Positions 17,327-25,763 of a stretch of 64,000 nt of DNA are shown one piece after another; within the stretch, counting starts at the first letter, position 1, and the number at the start of each line of letters is the position of its first letter. A program made the position numbers and the translations under genes. Under the pieces are notes generated by a model. The model searched no databases and was not told the origin of the DNA. It saw only the letters and a program-made list of their open reading frames with translations. Source of the stretch: Ruminococcaceae bacterium D5 (GTDB lineage: Bacteria > Bacillota > Clostridia > Oscillospirales > Ruminococcaceae); NCBI GenBank assembly GCA_900113995.1, contig FORK01000003.1, positions 60,893 through 124,892 of the forward strand, written 5' to 3'.

Positions 17327-17442
17327 GGGTCATCCTCCTTTATACTGTCATACTTTTTCTGTGTATACGGTAAAAAAGCAGAAAATCGATATTAGATAAT
17401 TTTTATCCACTTTGAAAGAAGAAATACCGTCCGACTTCCCCT

Positions 17443-17850
17443 TCACTCACCGGAAAGGATCGCCGCAAGACTGTGCCGGCGCAGCTCCTGGTCCAGCGAC
17501 TGCTGGATTGCCGCCAGCCGGCTGTGGATTTTGCAGTCTCTGCCGCAGCTTTGCCGCCAGGAGCATTGATAGCCCGGCGCCATACAGGCGTTGACCAGTT
17601 CGACCAGATTCAGTGCGGCCATCAAATCGTAAAGGGATTTATCCCGAAGGTCTGCTGTAAGGCGGCATCCGCCTTCGACTCCCCGGTTGACGGCGATGAT
17701 CCCGACCCGCGAGAGCTTGCGCAGAATCTTATAGGCAAACTGCCGGGGAATCAGCTCCCGCTGTGTGATCTCGGCGGCCGTAACCAGTCCGCCTTCCGAG
17801 AGGGTGCGGAGAATCCGCAGGGCATAGTCGGCCTCCCTTGTGATTAGCAA
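17443..17850 (-). CDS. Rrf2-family (IscR/NsrR-like) transcriptional regulator
   Basis: A 135-residue winged-helix regulator beginning MLITREADYALRIL, typical of the family. Four cysteines are clustered near residue 90 onward, in CMAPGYQC and SCGRDC, so an Fe-S cluster sensing redox state, O2 or NO is likely. The frame also opens with GTG at 17859, but GGAG lies 8 bases before TTG 17850 and family members begin there, so TTG is chosen. It is first in a row with the fusion flavoenzyme (116 bases downstream) and the flavodiiron gene, and probably controls them. Confidence 0.88.
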   Translation of the reverse strand: MLITREADYALRILRTLSEGGLVTAAEITQRELIPRQFAYKILRKLSRVGIIAVNRGVEGGCRLTADLRDKSLYDLMAALNLVELVNACMAPGYQCSWRQSCGRDCKIHSRLAAIQQSLDQELRRHSLAAILSGE

Positions 17851-17888
17851 CAAAATCACTCCACTTTGGTATGAAATAGGATGGCTTT

Positions 17889-17917
17889 ACCGTACCATTT
17901 TGGATAAAATTTGTCAA
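17889..17917 (-). promoter_or_regulatory. Candidate promoter of the Rrf2 operon
   Basis: On the minus strand a perfect TTGACA (17917-17912) is 17 bases from TACGGT (17894-17889). The -10 is weak, as expected for a regulated promoter. Confidence 0.5.
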
Positions 17918-18007
17918 GATTAAAAGGACGGATTTTCTGATCTTTGGATACAGTCACAGAAAATGGGATGACAAATTGGGCAGAACGGGGAAAAGGACGG
18001 GGTGCAA

Positions 18008-18036
18008 TTGTGGGGCAAAAGAGCCTGTGTTATACT
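18008..18036 (+). promoter_or_regulatory. Promoter of the 18075 lipoprotein gene
   Basis: TTGTGG at 18008-18013, a 17-base spacer and TATACT at 18031-18036. Confidence 0.55.
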
Positions 18037-18074
18037 GTCTGAAAATCGGCGGACTTTCGAAGGAAGATGGCGGC

Positions 18075-19847
18075 ATGAAGAAAAGCAAGATGGTTCTTTG
18101 GGCGGCGGTACTGCTTGCGTTTCTGGCGGCCTGCGGGGGCGGCTCACGCCCCCATGAGGCAGCGCCGGAAAGGAAAACGATTGTCTCGGAGCCTTCCTCC
18201 ACAGACGTACCTTTGGAGATTCCGGAGAAGCAGGCGGAAGCAACTCCTGTGCAGAGAGAACCGCGTGCGCTGGAGGTGATTCCCGCCCAACGGCTGAAGG
18301 GCATTTCCCCGGCTGCACGGGAGGCGGGGCTGGATCTTTATCTGCTCGGGGAGGACGGCGATTTCCGGCAGGCGCTGTCCTACGGTCAGCGCGAGCGGGG
18401 ACAGGTGATCGCCGCCCGTCCGGGAGAGGACGGCCATGTCCTCGGAAGCTATCATACGGACAGGGAGAGCTGGGGCACTCTCAGCCCGCTGGACGGGAAA
18501 AGCGTCTGCTTCAACAATTATGAAGAGCTGGTCTTCGTCGATACCAAAGAATGGGTCGATACCGGCTTTGTGCTGGACTTTCAGCAGCCGCAGGAGCCGA
18601 ACTGCCGGATTTCGAGCCTTGCCTTTGACCCAAAGCAGGAAGAGTATCTGGCGATCTATCAGGTTTCGAGCTATACGATGAGCAGCGACGGCGAGGTGCG
18701 CCCATGGATGACCTTTGAGAATAACGAGGACGTGGGGGCGCAGGACGCCCACATGGAATTCCAGCGCTTTGACCGGGACGGGCGCTTTCTCGAACGGGTT
18801 GTGACCGATTTGGAGCCGTACCTCCTCAACGAGGTCAGCAGCTGCCTGCCGAATGATTACCGGGACGGGATGCTGACCTTCCTGCAGAAGAGCTATATTG
18901 CCCGGCTGGTCCGGTATGACATTTCTACCGGGGAGGCTCGGTGCCTGCCCTGCGACGGCGCGGTGCTGGCGGGTGATGTGTCGGTTACCTACCGGTTTCA
19001 GTACAATGAGCCGGGCGGCGTCTTTTTCTATGATTGGTATGAAAATGGGGAGAAAACCGCTTCGCTGGAACTGGAAGAGGATTTGGATCTGTTGACCCTT
19101 GGGATTGGAAACGCCGCATATCCGATGGAGCTGGCCGAGCTCGACCCCGAGGCCCGCAGGCTGGTGATGTGCTCGAAGGACTATATTTTTCACTGCCTTG
19201 ACTTTCAGAGCGGAACCGCCGCGGTCGAATACCGGTATTCAAAGGATGTGATGGGAGCGGCGCTGACGGTCAGCCCGGACGGACGGTTTTCGGTTCACCG
19301 CATCGGATATGAGGCGGGCGGCGAAGCCTATTTTGAGGAGCTGGCCGCATGGGATGGACAGGCGGGGCGCGCGGTGCGTCTTGGTGTGCTCAATAACGCA
19401 TCGGACGAAGCGGTCACATGGGACAATCAGTATGTAGCGCGCTATCTCGGCAGGGTGGAGAGCTGCCGTCTCGAAACCGGGGAGTGGCGTGTCGTGTTGT
19501 CGGCCGGCGAGGATGGCGGGCGGCTCGCGGGAGAACGCCTCCTGGAGCTGCGCTATGACGCGGAAAACCGGCTGCTTCTGCTCCTGCACACCCCGTATTT
19601 TGACCCCTTCGCTGAGAACTTCTCGGGGGAAACCGATCCGAAGACGCTGGTACTGGATGTCTACTCTGAGAACTGGGAGCTGCTTCGTTCCTTTGATACC
19701 GGAGTGCGGGCCCCCTATTCCCTGAAAGCCTATGGCCCTTACAGCCCGGATTTTAGGCTGGAGAACGGCAGCGCGGTTCTGTGGGATGAGGACCGGCGGC
19801 AGAATGTTGTCCTCCTTTATTATGAGAACGGGGAGGATGGTGTGTAG
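18075..19847 (+). CDS. Putative lipoprotein of unknown function
   Basis: A 590-residue exported protein whose signal peptide ends in LAAC (Cys about residue 20), predicting lipid attachment. The rest shows repeated short beta-strand-like segments with Tyr, Trp and Asp-rich turns, reminiscent of a beta-propeller, but I cannot name a family. ATG 18075 follows GAAGGAAG, and the open frame further upstream carries no ribosome site. A single-gene unit ended by a terminator and repeat copy B. Confidence 0.8.
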   Translation: MKKSKMVLWAAVLLAFLAACGGGSRPHEAAPERKTIVSEPSSTDVPLEIPEKQAEATPVQREPRALEVIPAQRLKGISPAAREAGLDLYLLGEDGDFRQALSYGQRERGQVIAARPGEDGHVLGSYHTDRESWGTLSPLDGKSVCFNNYEELVFVDTKEWVDTGFVLDFQQPQEPNCRISSLAFDPKQEEYLAIYQVSSYTMSSDGEVRPWMTFENNEDVGAQDAHMEFQRFDRDGRFLERVVTDLEPYLLNEVSSCLPNDYRDGMLTFLQKSYIARLVRYDISTGEARCLPCDGAVLAGDVSVTYRFQYNEPGGVFFYDWYENGEKTASLELEEDLDLLTLGIGNAAYPMELAELDPEARRLVMCSKDYIFHCLDFQSGTAAVEYRYSKDVMGAALTVSPDGRFSVHRIGYEAGGEAYFEELAAWDGQAGRAVRLGVLNNASDEAVTWDNQYVARYLGRVESCRLETGEWRVVLSAGEDGGRLAGERLLELRYDAENRLLLLLHTPYFDPFAENFSGETDPKTLVLDVYSENWELLRSFDTGVRAPYSLKAYGPYSPDFRLENGSAVLWDEDRRQNVVLLYYENGEDGV

Positions 19848-19923
19848 CCCTGGACAGGATGCGGCGAAGTGTTCCGGCTCTTAAAAAGCGCGGCTTAAAA
19901 GCCCCATAAGCACTTCATGCGGG

Positions 19924-19947
19924 GCCGGCGCCTAAAGGGGCGCCGGC
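19924..19947 (+). terminator. Terminator of the lipoprotein gene
   Basis: GCCGGCGCC at 19924-19932 pairs with GGCGCCGGC at 19939-19947, followed by TTCTTTT, which runs into repeat copy B. Confidence 0.8.
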
Positions 19948-20225
19948 TTCTTTTGTATAGCTTTAGCGCACAGAACCACCAGCTCTGCCGGTGAGGGAAA
20001 AAGCTTTCGCTGCAAGAATAGAGCGAAGCGAGCAGCCAATAAGGAACTTTGGATGGCAGAAAACCTATCGCTAGAGGGGTAATTGTCCATTTATGGGCTG
20101 CGGGGCGGGCGATGCAAGAGGAGAAATTTCGGCGCTTCTCGAGAGGTTTGCCGGTACAAAGTCCTTTCAGGACTGACTCAAACCCCGGCTTCACCGGGGA
20201 TCATGGCGGCTGTGCATCATAGACG
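19948..20225 (+). repeat. Dispersed terminator-linked repeat, copy B (best-preserved)
   Basis: It begins in the terminator T-tract with TTTTGTATAGCTTTAGC. The head hairpin ACCAGC-TCT-GCCGGT comes next, then an imperfect inverted repeat CTTTCGCT/AGCGAAG, GGGCTGCGGGGCGGGCGATG, and TTTGCCGGTACAAAG. Two hairpins close it: AGTCCT/AGGACT at 20160-20174 and CCCCGG/CCGGGG near 20183-20200. Same orientation as the upstream gene. No open reading frame with a ribosome site. Confidence 0.75.
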
Positions 20226-20261
20226 CCCCTCTCAGGGGAAGCCAAAAGTAAGCGGAACAAA

Positions 20262-20291
20262 AAGGACCCTTCACAAATGTGAAAGGCCCTT
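20262..20291 (-). terminator. Terminator of the CD1247-domain gene
   Basis: AAGGACCCTTCAC and GTGAAAGGCCCTT form a mostly paired stem that in the minus direction ends in TTTTTG. Confidence 0.65.
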
Positions 20292-20312
20292 TTCTTTGTT
20301 CAGGCGGCAGGA

Positions 20313-20744
20313 TTACTCCTTCTCGCCGTCCTCCTCGCTTTCTTCTTCCTCGTCGTCGAAGTCGAACTCGAGGTGTTCGCCGCAGTTCGGGCAGTCCATT
20401 TCGCCCTCATCGACCATCCCCTCGTCGAGGTAGATGCTGTCGCCGCAGCTCGGGCAGACGATTTCGTACAGGTCGCCGTCGCAGCAGTCGCAGTCGTCTT
20501 CATCCTCGTCGTCTTCTTCGTCCTCGTCGTAGACAATCTCTTCGAGGCCGTCGAGGTCTTCGTCGATCATATCGACCTGCTCGCCAAGCTCGCTGACAAC
20601 CTCCTGCAGGTCAGAGACCTCAAACGCAATGTCGTCAAGCGCTTCAATCATCGCGTTGAACAGTTTGCCTTCCTTGCTGGAGGGGTCAATCTCCAAGCCG
20701 GCAGCCAGACCCTTGAGGTATGCGACTCTTTCGGTAACGGTCAT
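20313..20744 (-). CDS. CD1247 N-terminal-domain protein with zinc ribbon
   Basis: A 143-residue protein. The N-terminal helical domain (TERVAYLKGLAAGLEID) matches the small clostridial family named after CD1247. It is followed by a strongly acidic segment (runs of Glu/Asp) and a zinc-ribbon pair CPSCG and CPNCG near residues 100 and 122. Role unknown, possibly nucleic-acid or chaperone related. AAAGGAGGAC precedes ATG 20744. It lies downstream of efp on the same strand. Confidence 0.8.
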   Translation of the reverse strand: MTVTERVAYLKGLAAGLEIDPSSKEGKLFNAMIEALDDIAFEVSDLQEVVSELGEQVDMIDEDLDGLEEIVYDEDEEDDEDEDDCDCCDGDLYEIVCPSCGDSIYLDEGMVDEGEMDCPNCGEHLEFDFDDEEEESEEDGEKE

Positions 20745-20795
20745 AACAAAGTCCTCCTTTATCAAAACATCAAATATGGGAAACGCGGCATGGGT

Positions 20796-21353
20796 TTAGG
20801 CGCGCTCAAGATATTCGCCGGTACGGGTATCGACGCGGATCATTTCGCCCTCGTTGATGAAGAGCGGAACCTTGATCTCAGCGCCGGTTTCGAGGGTGGC
20901 GGGCTTGAGGGTATTGGTGGCGGTGTCACCCTTGAAGCCGGGGTCGGTCTTGGTCACCTGCAGCTCCAGGAAGGTGGGGGGCTCGACGCCGAACACGACG
21001 CCCTTGTAGGAAAGGATCTTGCAGTCGATGTTCTCTTTGACAAATTTGAAGTTGTCACTGAGCTTGTCGGCGTTAATCGGGATATTCTCGTAGGTTTCGT
21101 TGTCCATGAAGTAGTAGAGGTCGCCGTCGCTGTAAAGGTACTGCATGTCCTTGCGCTCGATGTAGGCGGTCGGGAACTTTTCAGTGGGGCTGAAAGTGCG
21201 CTCAACCACCGCGCCGGAGATGACATTGCGGATCTTGGTGCGGACGAAGGCCGCGCCTTTTCCGGGCTTCACATGCTGGAATTCGATGATCTGAAAGACG
21301 TTGCCGTCCATATCAAAGGTCACGCCGTTGCGAAATTCGCCTGCAGAAATCAT
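20796..21353 (-). CDS. efp: Translation elongation factor P
   Basis: A 185-residue three-domain EF-P that relieves ribosome stalling at proline runs. The domain-I loop tip PGKGAA places the modifiable Lys at residue 32. The family C-terminal signature [14 protein letters not shown] is present. CAAGGAGG precedes the ATG. It follows pepQ on the same strand, a common clostridial pairing, but has its own promoter. Confidence 0.97.
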   Translation of the reverse strand: MISAGEFRNGVTFDMDGNVFQIIEFQHVKPGKGAAFVRTKIRNVISGAVVERTFSPTEKFPTAYIERKDMQYLYSDGDLYYFMDNETYENIPINADKLSDNFKFVKENIDCKILSYKGVVFGVEPPTFLELQVTKTDPGFKGDTATNTLKPATLETGAEIKVPLFINEGEMIRVDTRTGEYLERA

Positions 21354-21395
21354 AGGGTTGCTCCTCCTTGAGAATATTCTCTACATATACAATTT

Positions 21396-21424
21396 ATGAT
21401 AGCCGATAATCTGTGTTTTGGCAA
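21396..21424 (-). promoter_or_regulatory. Promoter of efp
   Basis: On the minus strand TTGCCA (21424-21419) and TATCAT (21401-21396) are 17 bases apart. Confidence 0.6.
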
Positions 21425-21490
21425 GTACACAGGCGGAAGATTTGGTAAATTTTTTGCATTTCCTTTCTTTTTTGGCCCGTGTTCCATCCC

Positions 21491-22567
21491 CTAAAGCACA
21501 ATCAGCTCTTTAGGACTGCGGGTGAGGTCCTCGCAGCCCAATTCGGTGACACAGACGATATCCTCAATCCGCACCCCGAACCTTCCCTCGAGGTAGACGC
21601 CGGGCTCGACGCTCAACACGTTCCCGGCTTCGGCGGTGTCCTTCGAAAGAGGGGAGAAGTTGGGAGACTCATGAATCTCCAATCCGAGAGAATGTCCGAG
21701 AGAATGCCCGAAGCAGCCGCGGTAGCCCGCCTCCTCCTCGATGACGCGGCGGGCGGCGGCATCGACTTCACGGCAGGGGATCCCTGCACGGATCGCGGCA
21801 AGCCCCGCCTGCTGCGCCCGCAGCACTGTGTCGTAAACCCGGTGCATTCTGTCGTCGGCATAGCCGATGGCGACGGTGCGGGTCATGTCGGAACAGTAGC
21901 CGTCCTTTTTTGCGCCGAAGTCAAGGGTAAAGAAATCTCCGGCTGCCAGCGGCTTGTCGGTCGGAACTCCATGCGGCATCGAGCTGTTTGCCCCCGATAC
22001 GGCGATGGTGTCAAACGCCTCTCCCTCGCTGCCGAAATCCCGCATGATTCGAATCAGCTCGTTGGCAGCCTGACGCTCGGTGACACCCGGCCGCAAAAAA
22101 TTCAAAAGCTCGGCGAAGCTCCGGTCGGTGATCGCCTGCGCCGCGCGGATCGCATCCAGTTCGCCGGCTGTTTTGACCGCCCGCTGGCTGCGGATGGCCT
22201 CGTCGAGGACGGACGAGGAGAGAAGCCGTACCCCTTGAAGCTCTTCCTGAAAGCGGGAAAAGTCGGCCACCGTCATCCGCTCGGTTTCCACGGCGAGGGA
22301 TTTCACGCCGCGTGCGCCGAGCAGCTCCCGGAGCTGGTCGTAGAGGCGCTCCCGCAGGATGACTCCGCAGCCCTGCGAAACCCGGCGTGCCCGCTCGATA
22401 TAGCGGAAATCAACGAGAAGAACCGCATCGGTGCGGGTTACCAGCAACGCCCCGTCGGAGGAGGGCATTTTGGTATAGTATCGGCGGTTAACCGGCGAGA
22501 TAATCAGCGCCGCATCAGCTTCCTGCGGAAAATTGCGCTGAAGAAGCTCAATGGCTGAAAGGTTCAT
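21491..22567 (-). CDS. M24 aminopeptidase P / Xaa-Pro dipeptidase
   Basis: A 358-residue peptidase with a creatinase-like N-terminal domain and a pita-bread catalytic domain. Metal-ligand motifs are TLDFGAKKDGYCSDMTRT, GHSLGHSLGLEIHESP, the glutamate in LSVEPGVYLEGRFGVRIED, and the final Glu of that segment. It cleaves X-Pro bonds in the cytoplasm. Its ATG overlaps the stop of the preceding gene by 4 bases. Confidence 0.93.
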   Translation of the reverse strand: MNLSAIELLQRNFPQEADAALIISPVNRRYYTKMPSSDGALLVTRTDAVLLVDFRYIERARRVSQGCGVILRERLYDQLRELLGARGVKSLAVETERMTVADFSRFQEELQGVRLLSSSVLDEAIRSQRAVKTAGELDAIRAAQAITDRSFAELLNFLRPGVTERQAANELIRIMRDFGSEGEAFDTIAVSGANSSMPHGVPTDKPLAAGDFFTLDFGAKKDGYCSDMTRTVAIGYADDRMHRVYDTVLRAQQAGLAAIRAGIPCREVDAAARRVIEEEAGYRGCFGHSLGHSLGLEIHESPNFSPLSKDTAEAGNVLSVEPGVYLEGRFGVRIEDIVCVTELGCEDLTRSPKELIVL

Positions 22568-23451
22568 ATCGGCTCATCCTTTCCCTTGGACTGGAGAAAG
22601 CTCTCATAAATCTGCCGCATGGTCCGCGCATCCTCGGCCTGCGTTCCGGCTGATTCGCAGATGATGACCGGATGGCAGCCCTTTTGGGCAGTCAGCTCGG
22701 CGACCGGCTCAAAGTCGGGACCATAGTGGGTATCCGCGAAGGTGAGGTGGCATTTTTCGCCGCCGTTTTCGGTATACTGGATTTTGGAGAAGTGGGCATG
22801 GTATTCCCTCAGGCGGGAGAGGCCCAGCCTGTTCTCAATCGCTTCGAAGACCGCCGCGTAGTCGGCAAAGCTTCTGAGCCCGCCGAAGGTGCGGGCGTTG
22901 AGATGACCGAAATCGATGCAGGGAAGCATCCGCTCATCGAGCGAGCAGAGGGCGAGCACCTCATCGACGGTGCCGAGCTGATTGACCTTGCCCATCACCT
23001 CCGGGCAGATCCGGACGCTGTCCAGCCCCTCGGCGTCGAGCGCATCAAGCGCCCACCGCATCGATTCCATGGCCAGAGCAAGCGCCTGTCCGCGGGAAAG
23101 CTTGGCACAGGAGCCGGTATGCACCACAATGCGTTCTCCCCCCATCGCCTTGACCGCGCGCGCCGACTGAAGGATATAATCGACCGAGTTGCGGCGTTTC
23201 TCCTCCTCGAGCGACGAAAGGGAGATGTAATAGGGTGCGTGCAGGGAAAGAGCGATATCCCGTTCGGCTGCCAGCGCGGCAAGCCGTCCGGCGGTGTCGC
23301 TGCTGATCCGAACCCCGCGGCCGCACTGGTATTCAAAGGCATTGAGTCCGAACTGCGCGAGATATTCGGGAATCTGTTCCGTCTTTTTATAGCCCATCGT
23401 CGTGAAACTTTCGGAGTTTCCGGCGGGGCCGAAGCGGGCAATGCGGTTCAT
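22564..23451 (-). CDS. Endonuclease IV-like TIM-barrel protein
   Basis: A 295-residue protein of the AP endonuclease 2/xylose-isomerase TIM-barrel superfamily (SLHAPYYISLSS, IVVHTGSCAKLSRG, ICPEVMGKVNQLG, CIDFGHLNARTFG, HAHFSK). These carry the His/Glu/Asp metal ligands of endonuclease IV. It could be a true Nfo or a sugar-phosphate paralogue; the KVNQLGT motif favours Nfo-type DNA repair. Start and stop overlap both neighbours by 4 bases, so it is co-translated with yqeG and pepQ. Confidence 0.85.
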   Translation of the reverse strand: MNRIARFGPAGNSESFTTMGYKKTEQIPEYLAQFGLNAFEYQCGRGVRISSDTAGRLAALAAERDIALSLHAPYYISLSSLEEEKRRNSVDYILQSARAVKAMGGERIVVHTGSCAKLSRGQALALAMESMRWALDALDAEGLDSVRICPEVMGKVNQLGTVDEVLALCSLDERMLPCIDFGHLNARTFGGLRSFADYAAVFEAIENRLGLSRLREYHAHFSKIQYTENGGEKCHLTFADTHYGPDFEPVAELTAQKGCHPVIICESAGTQAEDARTMRQIYESFLQSKGKDEPI

Positions 23452-23951
23452 CGAGGCTTCCTCCTTTCATAGGCGCGGAGAATCGGGCGTTCCAGACGGC
23501 GCTTGAGGCGGAAAAACCAGCCCGGCTCCGGCTCGATGGGATCGACCATCAGGCAAAAGACACCGGCCAGACGGGCCCCGATCACGTCGGTAAAGATCTG
23601 GTCGCCGACGGCGGCCGTCTCCCGCGGAGAGAGGCCCATATGGGCACAGGCGCGCAAAAAGCCGCCGGGCAGCGGCTTTTTTCCGTCGGCCTCAAATGCA
23701 AGGCCGAGCATTCCGGCAAAAGGAGAAACCCGTTCGGGATGGTTGTTTGAGAGAACGATCAGGCGCAGCCCTGCCCCGCGGGTCCTTTCCAGCCACTCCA
23801 ACACGCCGGGCGCGGGGCGGGGGTTGTCATGGGTGGTCAGGGTATTATCCACATCGAGAATGATTCCGCGGATTCCGCGCGCCGCAAGGGCGGCAGGGTC
23901 GATCTCGGTAATCCTGCGGCGGCGCTCATCGGGATAAAAAGGATTTTTCAT
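23448..23951 (-). CDS. yqeG: YqeG-family HAD phosphatase
   Basis: A 167-residue haloacid-dehalogenase-superfamily hydrolase with GIILDVDNTLTTHDN (catalytic Asp pair), LIVLSNNHPERV and AVGDQIFTDVIGARLAG. YqeG members are phosphatidylglycerophosphate phosphatase-like, but substrate is not proven. The frame extends upstream without a ribosome site; ATG 23951 fits family length although its own site is weak. Confidence 0.88.
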   Translation of the reverse strand: MKNPFYPDERRRRITEIDPAALAARGIRGIILDVDNTLTTHDNPRPAPGVLEWLERTRGAGLRLIVLSNNHPERVSPFAGMLGLAFEADGKKPLPGGFLRACAHMGLSPRETAAVGDQIFTDVIGARLAGVFCLMVDPIEPEPGWFFRLKRRLERPILRAYERRKPR

Positions 23952-23977
23952 CTTTGTTTTCCCCGCTTTTGGAGCAA

Positions 23978-24175
23978 TTATTTCCACAGGCCGCTGGCAA
24001 TCAGAAGATTGGCCAGAAAGTAGAAGAAAAAGAGCATCCCGGCTACCCCGCACAGGCAGGTATAGACCCGGTAGCGGTCCTCGCCCGACTTGCGGTCGGC
24101 GCGGGAGAGCAGAATAAATCCTGCAATACTCAGCGCCAATAAAAGGGCGCTCATGGGAAGATTGATGACCATCAT
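23978..24175 (-). CDS. Small two-segment membrane protein
   Basis: A 65-residue hypothetical protein with hydrophobic segments at about residues 5-23 and 42-62, separated by a charged loop. AGGAGG precedes the ATG pair (24175 or 24172). It lies 26 bases upstream of yqeG on the same strand and is probably the first gene of the yqeG-nfo-pepQ transcription unit. I do not recognise the family. Confidence 0.7.
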   Translation of the reverse strand: MMVINLPMSALLLALSIAGFILLSRADRKSGEDRYRVYTCLCGVAGMLFFFYFLANLLIASGLWK

Positions 24176-24211
24176 GGCAGTTTGCCTCCTGTATAGAAAA
24201 ATAAACCGGAA

Positions 24212-25489
24212 TCAGTCGGCCGAGCGCCAGCGCTTCGAGACGCCCTGAATCATGGAAACCATAACCAACGCCACAAGACCGGCGGCAAAGCCGTTGTTAT
24301 AGAGATTGTATCCGCCGCATGGTGCAGCGGTCGCCAGCACTACGGCCGCGTGCAGCAGCCCGGCCAGTACGCCGTAGTGCGCCCCGAACTGTCCCGAAAT
24401 GGGGGCCAGAGCGGTGCCGAAGAGGGCGGCAAGCTGCATGCCGGGGTCGGTATTCGAAGGAATCATGATGTGCGAGGCGATGAAGACGCCCGCCATGACC
24501 GGGATGGTGTTTTTGGGATGCTCTCCGGCCGCGCCGAAGCCGATCGAGGTGAGAATCGCGCCGACAACCGGCCCGTTGAGATCGCCGCCGATCAGCAGGA
24601 TGTAACCGAGCGACACCAGGCCCATCGCACCCATGTTGACCATCGCCGCGCCGACGCCGTCGGTGATGACGAAGTCGGTGGGGGCGCGGCCCGAGTGACG
24701 CATGATCCGCAGGTATGCCAGAGGATTCCACCCGCAGAGCCAGAGACCGGCGAGGGTGAGAGCGACGATCAGCAGGATCAGATAAAGGAGCACCGGGGCC
24801 GGAAGCCCTTCCTGCCAGATCATCTGTGTCTCGATTGATCCGCCCATCGCCTGAATGCTGGAGGCGATGATCAGCGCCATCAGCCCCCCCGCGAAGCCGT
24901 AGTTGAAGAGGGTGTAGCCCATGTGGGTCGAGAAGGAGTGCTCGGCAAGCGGGATAATCAGGTACCCGATCAGCGCGCCGCCGAGCAGGGCAACCGCCAT
25001 ACGCACAATAAACGGGAAGGATCCGTGCAGCATGAGGTCGCTGACAATCGGCGCTAGGGTGGTCGAGAAGAGTGCCGCGTTGGTATAGCGGGCCATCGGG
25101 TGCCCCTTGATCCGGGAATAGAGCCAGACACCGAGGAAAAACGGCAGGATATTGACCGGGTTTTTGCCGAACAGGGCAAAACCGCCCATCAGAAAGATCA
25201 TCGCAATGGTGCTGCCGGTGTAGGGGGTTTTAATCCAGAGGGTCAGCGCAATGGAGATCAGGGTGACCAGTCCGGCGTTGACAAAGGCTGCACCGATCGA
25301 TCCGATCACAAAGTAATCGGTCAGCAGAATGTCCTCGCAGAGGATGTACTCCCGCAGGCCGATCAGGATATTACCGGGACTCTCGCAGGCGAAGCCCATC
25401 GCGATCAGGGAGATTCCGAATGCGACGCACATGTATTTTGAGATGGCGGCGTTGTTGGGCGGGGGTGCGATGGCGCGGCGTATTGACAT
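24212..25489 (-). CDS. DUF1576-type polytopic membrane protein
   Basis: A 425-residue protein with about ten hydrophobic segments. It is an internal duplication: TDYFVIGSIGAAFVNAGLVTL resembles TDFVITDGVGAAMVNMGAMG, and LFNYGFAGGLMALIIASSIQ resembles LYNNGFAAGLVALVMVSMIQ. The family is uncharacterised, and the duplicated fold suggests a transporter or channel. AAAGGAG precedes ATG 25489; the extra upstream frame (to 25636) is not used. Confidence 0.8.
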   Translation of the reverse strand: MSIRRAIAPPPNNAAISKYMCVAFGISLIAMGFACESPGNILIGLREYILCEDILLTDYFVIGSIGAAFVNAGLVTLISIALTLWIKTPYTGSTIAMIFLMGGFALFGKNPVNILPFFLGVWLYSRIKGHPMARYTNAALFSTTLAPIVSDLMLHGSFPFIVRMAVALLGGALIGYLIIPLAEHSFSTHMGYTLFNYGFAGGLMALIIASSIQAMGGSIETQMIWQEGLPAPVLLYLILLIVALTLAGLWLCGWNPLAYLRIMRHSGRAPTDFVITDGVGAAMVNMGAMGLVSLGYILLIGGDLNGPVVGAILTSIGFGAAGEHPKNTIPVMAGVFIASHIMIPSNTDPGMQLAALFGTALAPISGQFGAHYGVLAGLLHAAVVLATAAPCGGYNLYNNGFAAGLVALVMVSMIQGVSKRWRSAD

Positions 25490-25696
25490 GGGCACTCCTT
25501 TCGGGAAGATTGGTTTGGTCGGACGGCAAAGGCGCGTGCAATGCCGCCGGTTCTTCGGGTATGGCTGCTGCTTCGGTCGCGCAGCACAGGCAAGACCATA
25601 CTTTTCTATTATAACGGATGGCGGGGCAGAGAACATCCCTTTTTCAGAAATTTTTATTTTTGTTCATATTCCCGGAGGCTTCTTCCGGCCTTTGCC

Positions 25697-25725
25697 TTGC
25701 GAAATACAATGGAATCGACTATAAT
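25697..25725 (+). promoter_or_regulatory. Promoter of trmB
   Basis: TTGCGA at 25697-25702, a 17-base spacer and consensus TATAAT at 25720-25725. Confidence 0.65.
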
Positions 25726-25763
25726 GACAAAAACGGAAAACGTGAAGTGGAGGAATCCGTCCG

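Noticed and set aside
19948-20225. Repeat family as group II intron fragments (class C introns also insert after terminators)
   Set aside because: No domain V-type hairpin with its AGC triad and no reverse transcriptase fragment was seen in any copy, and the 5-prime end does not read GTGYG. The insertion-site parallel remains suggestive only.
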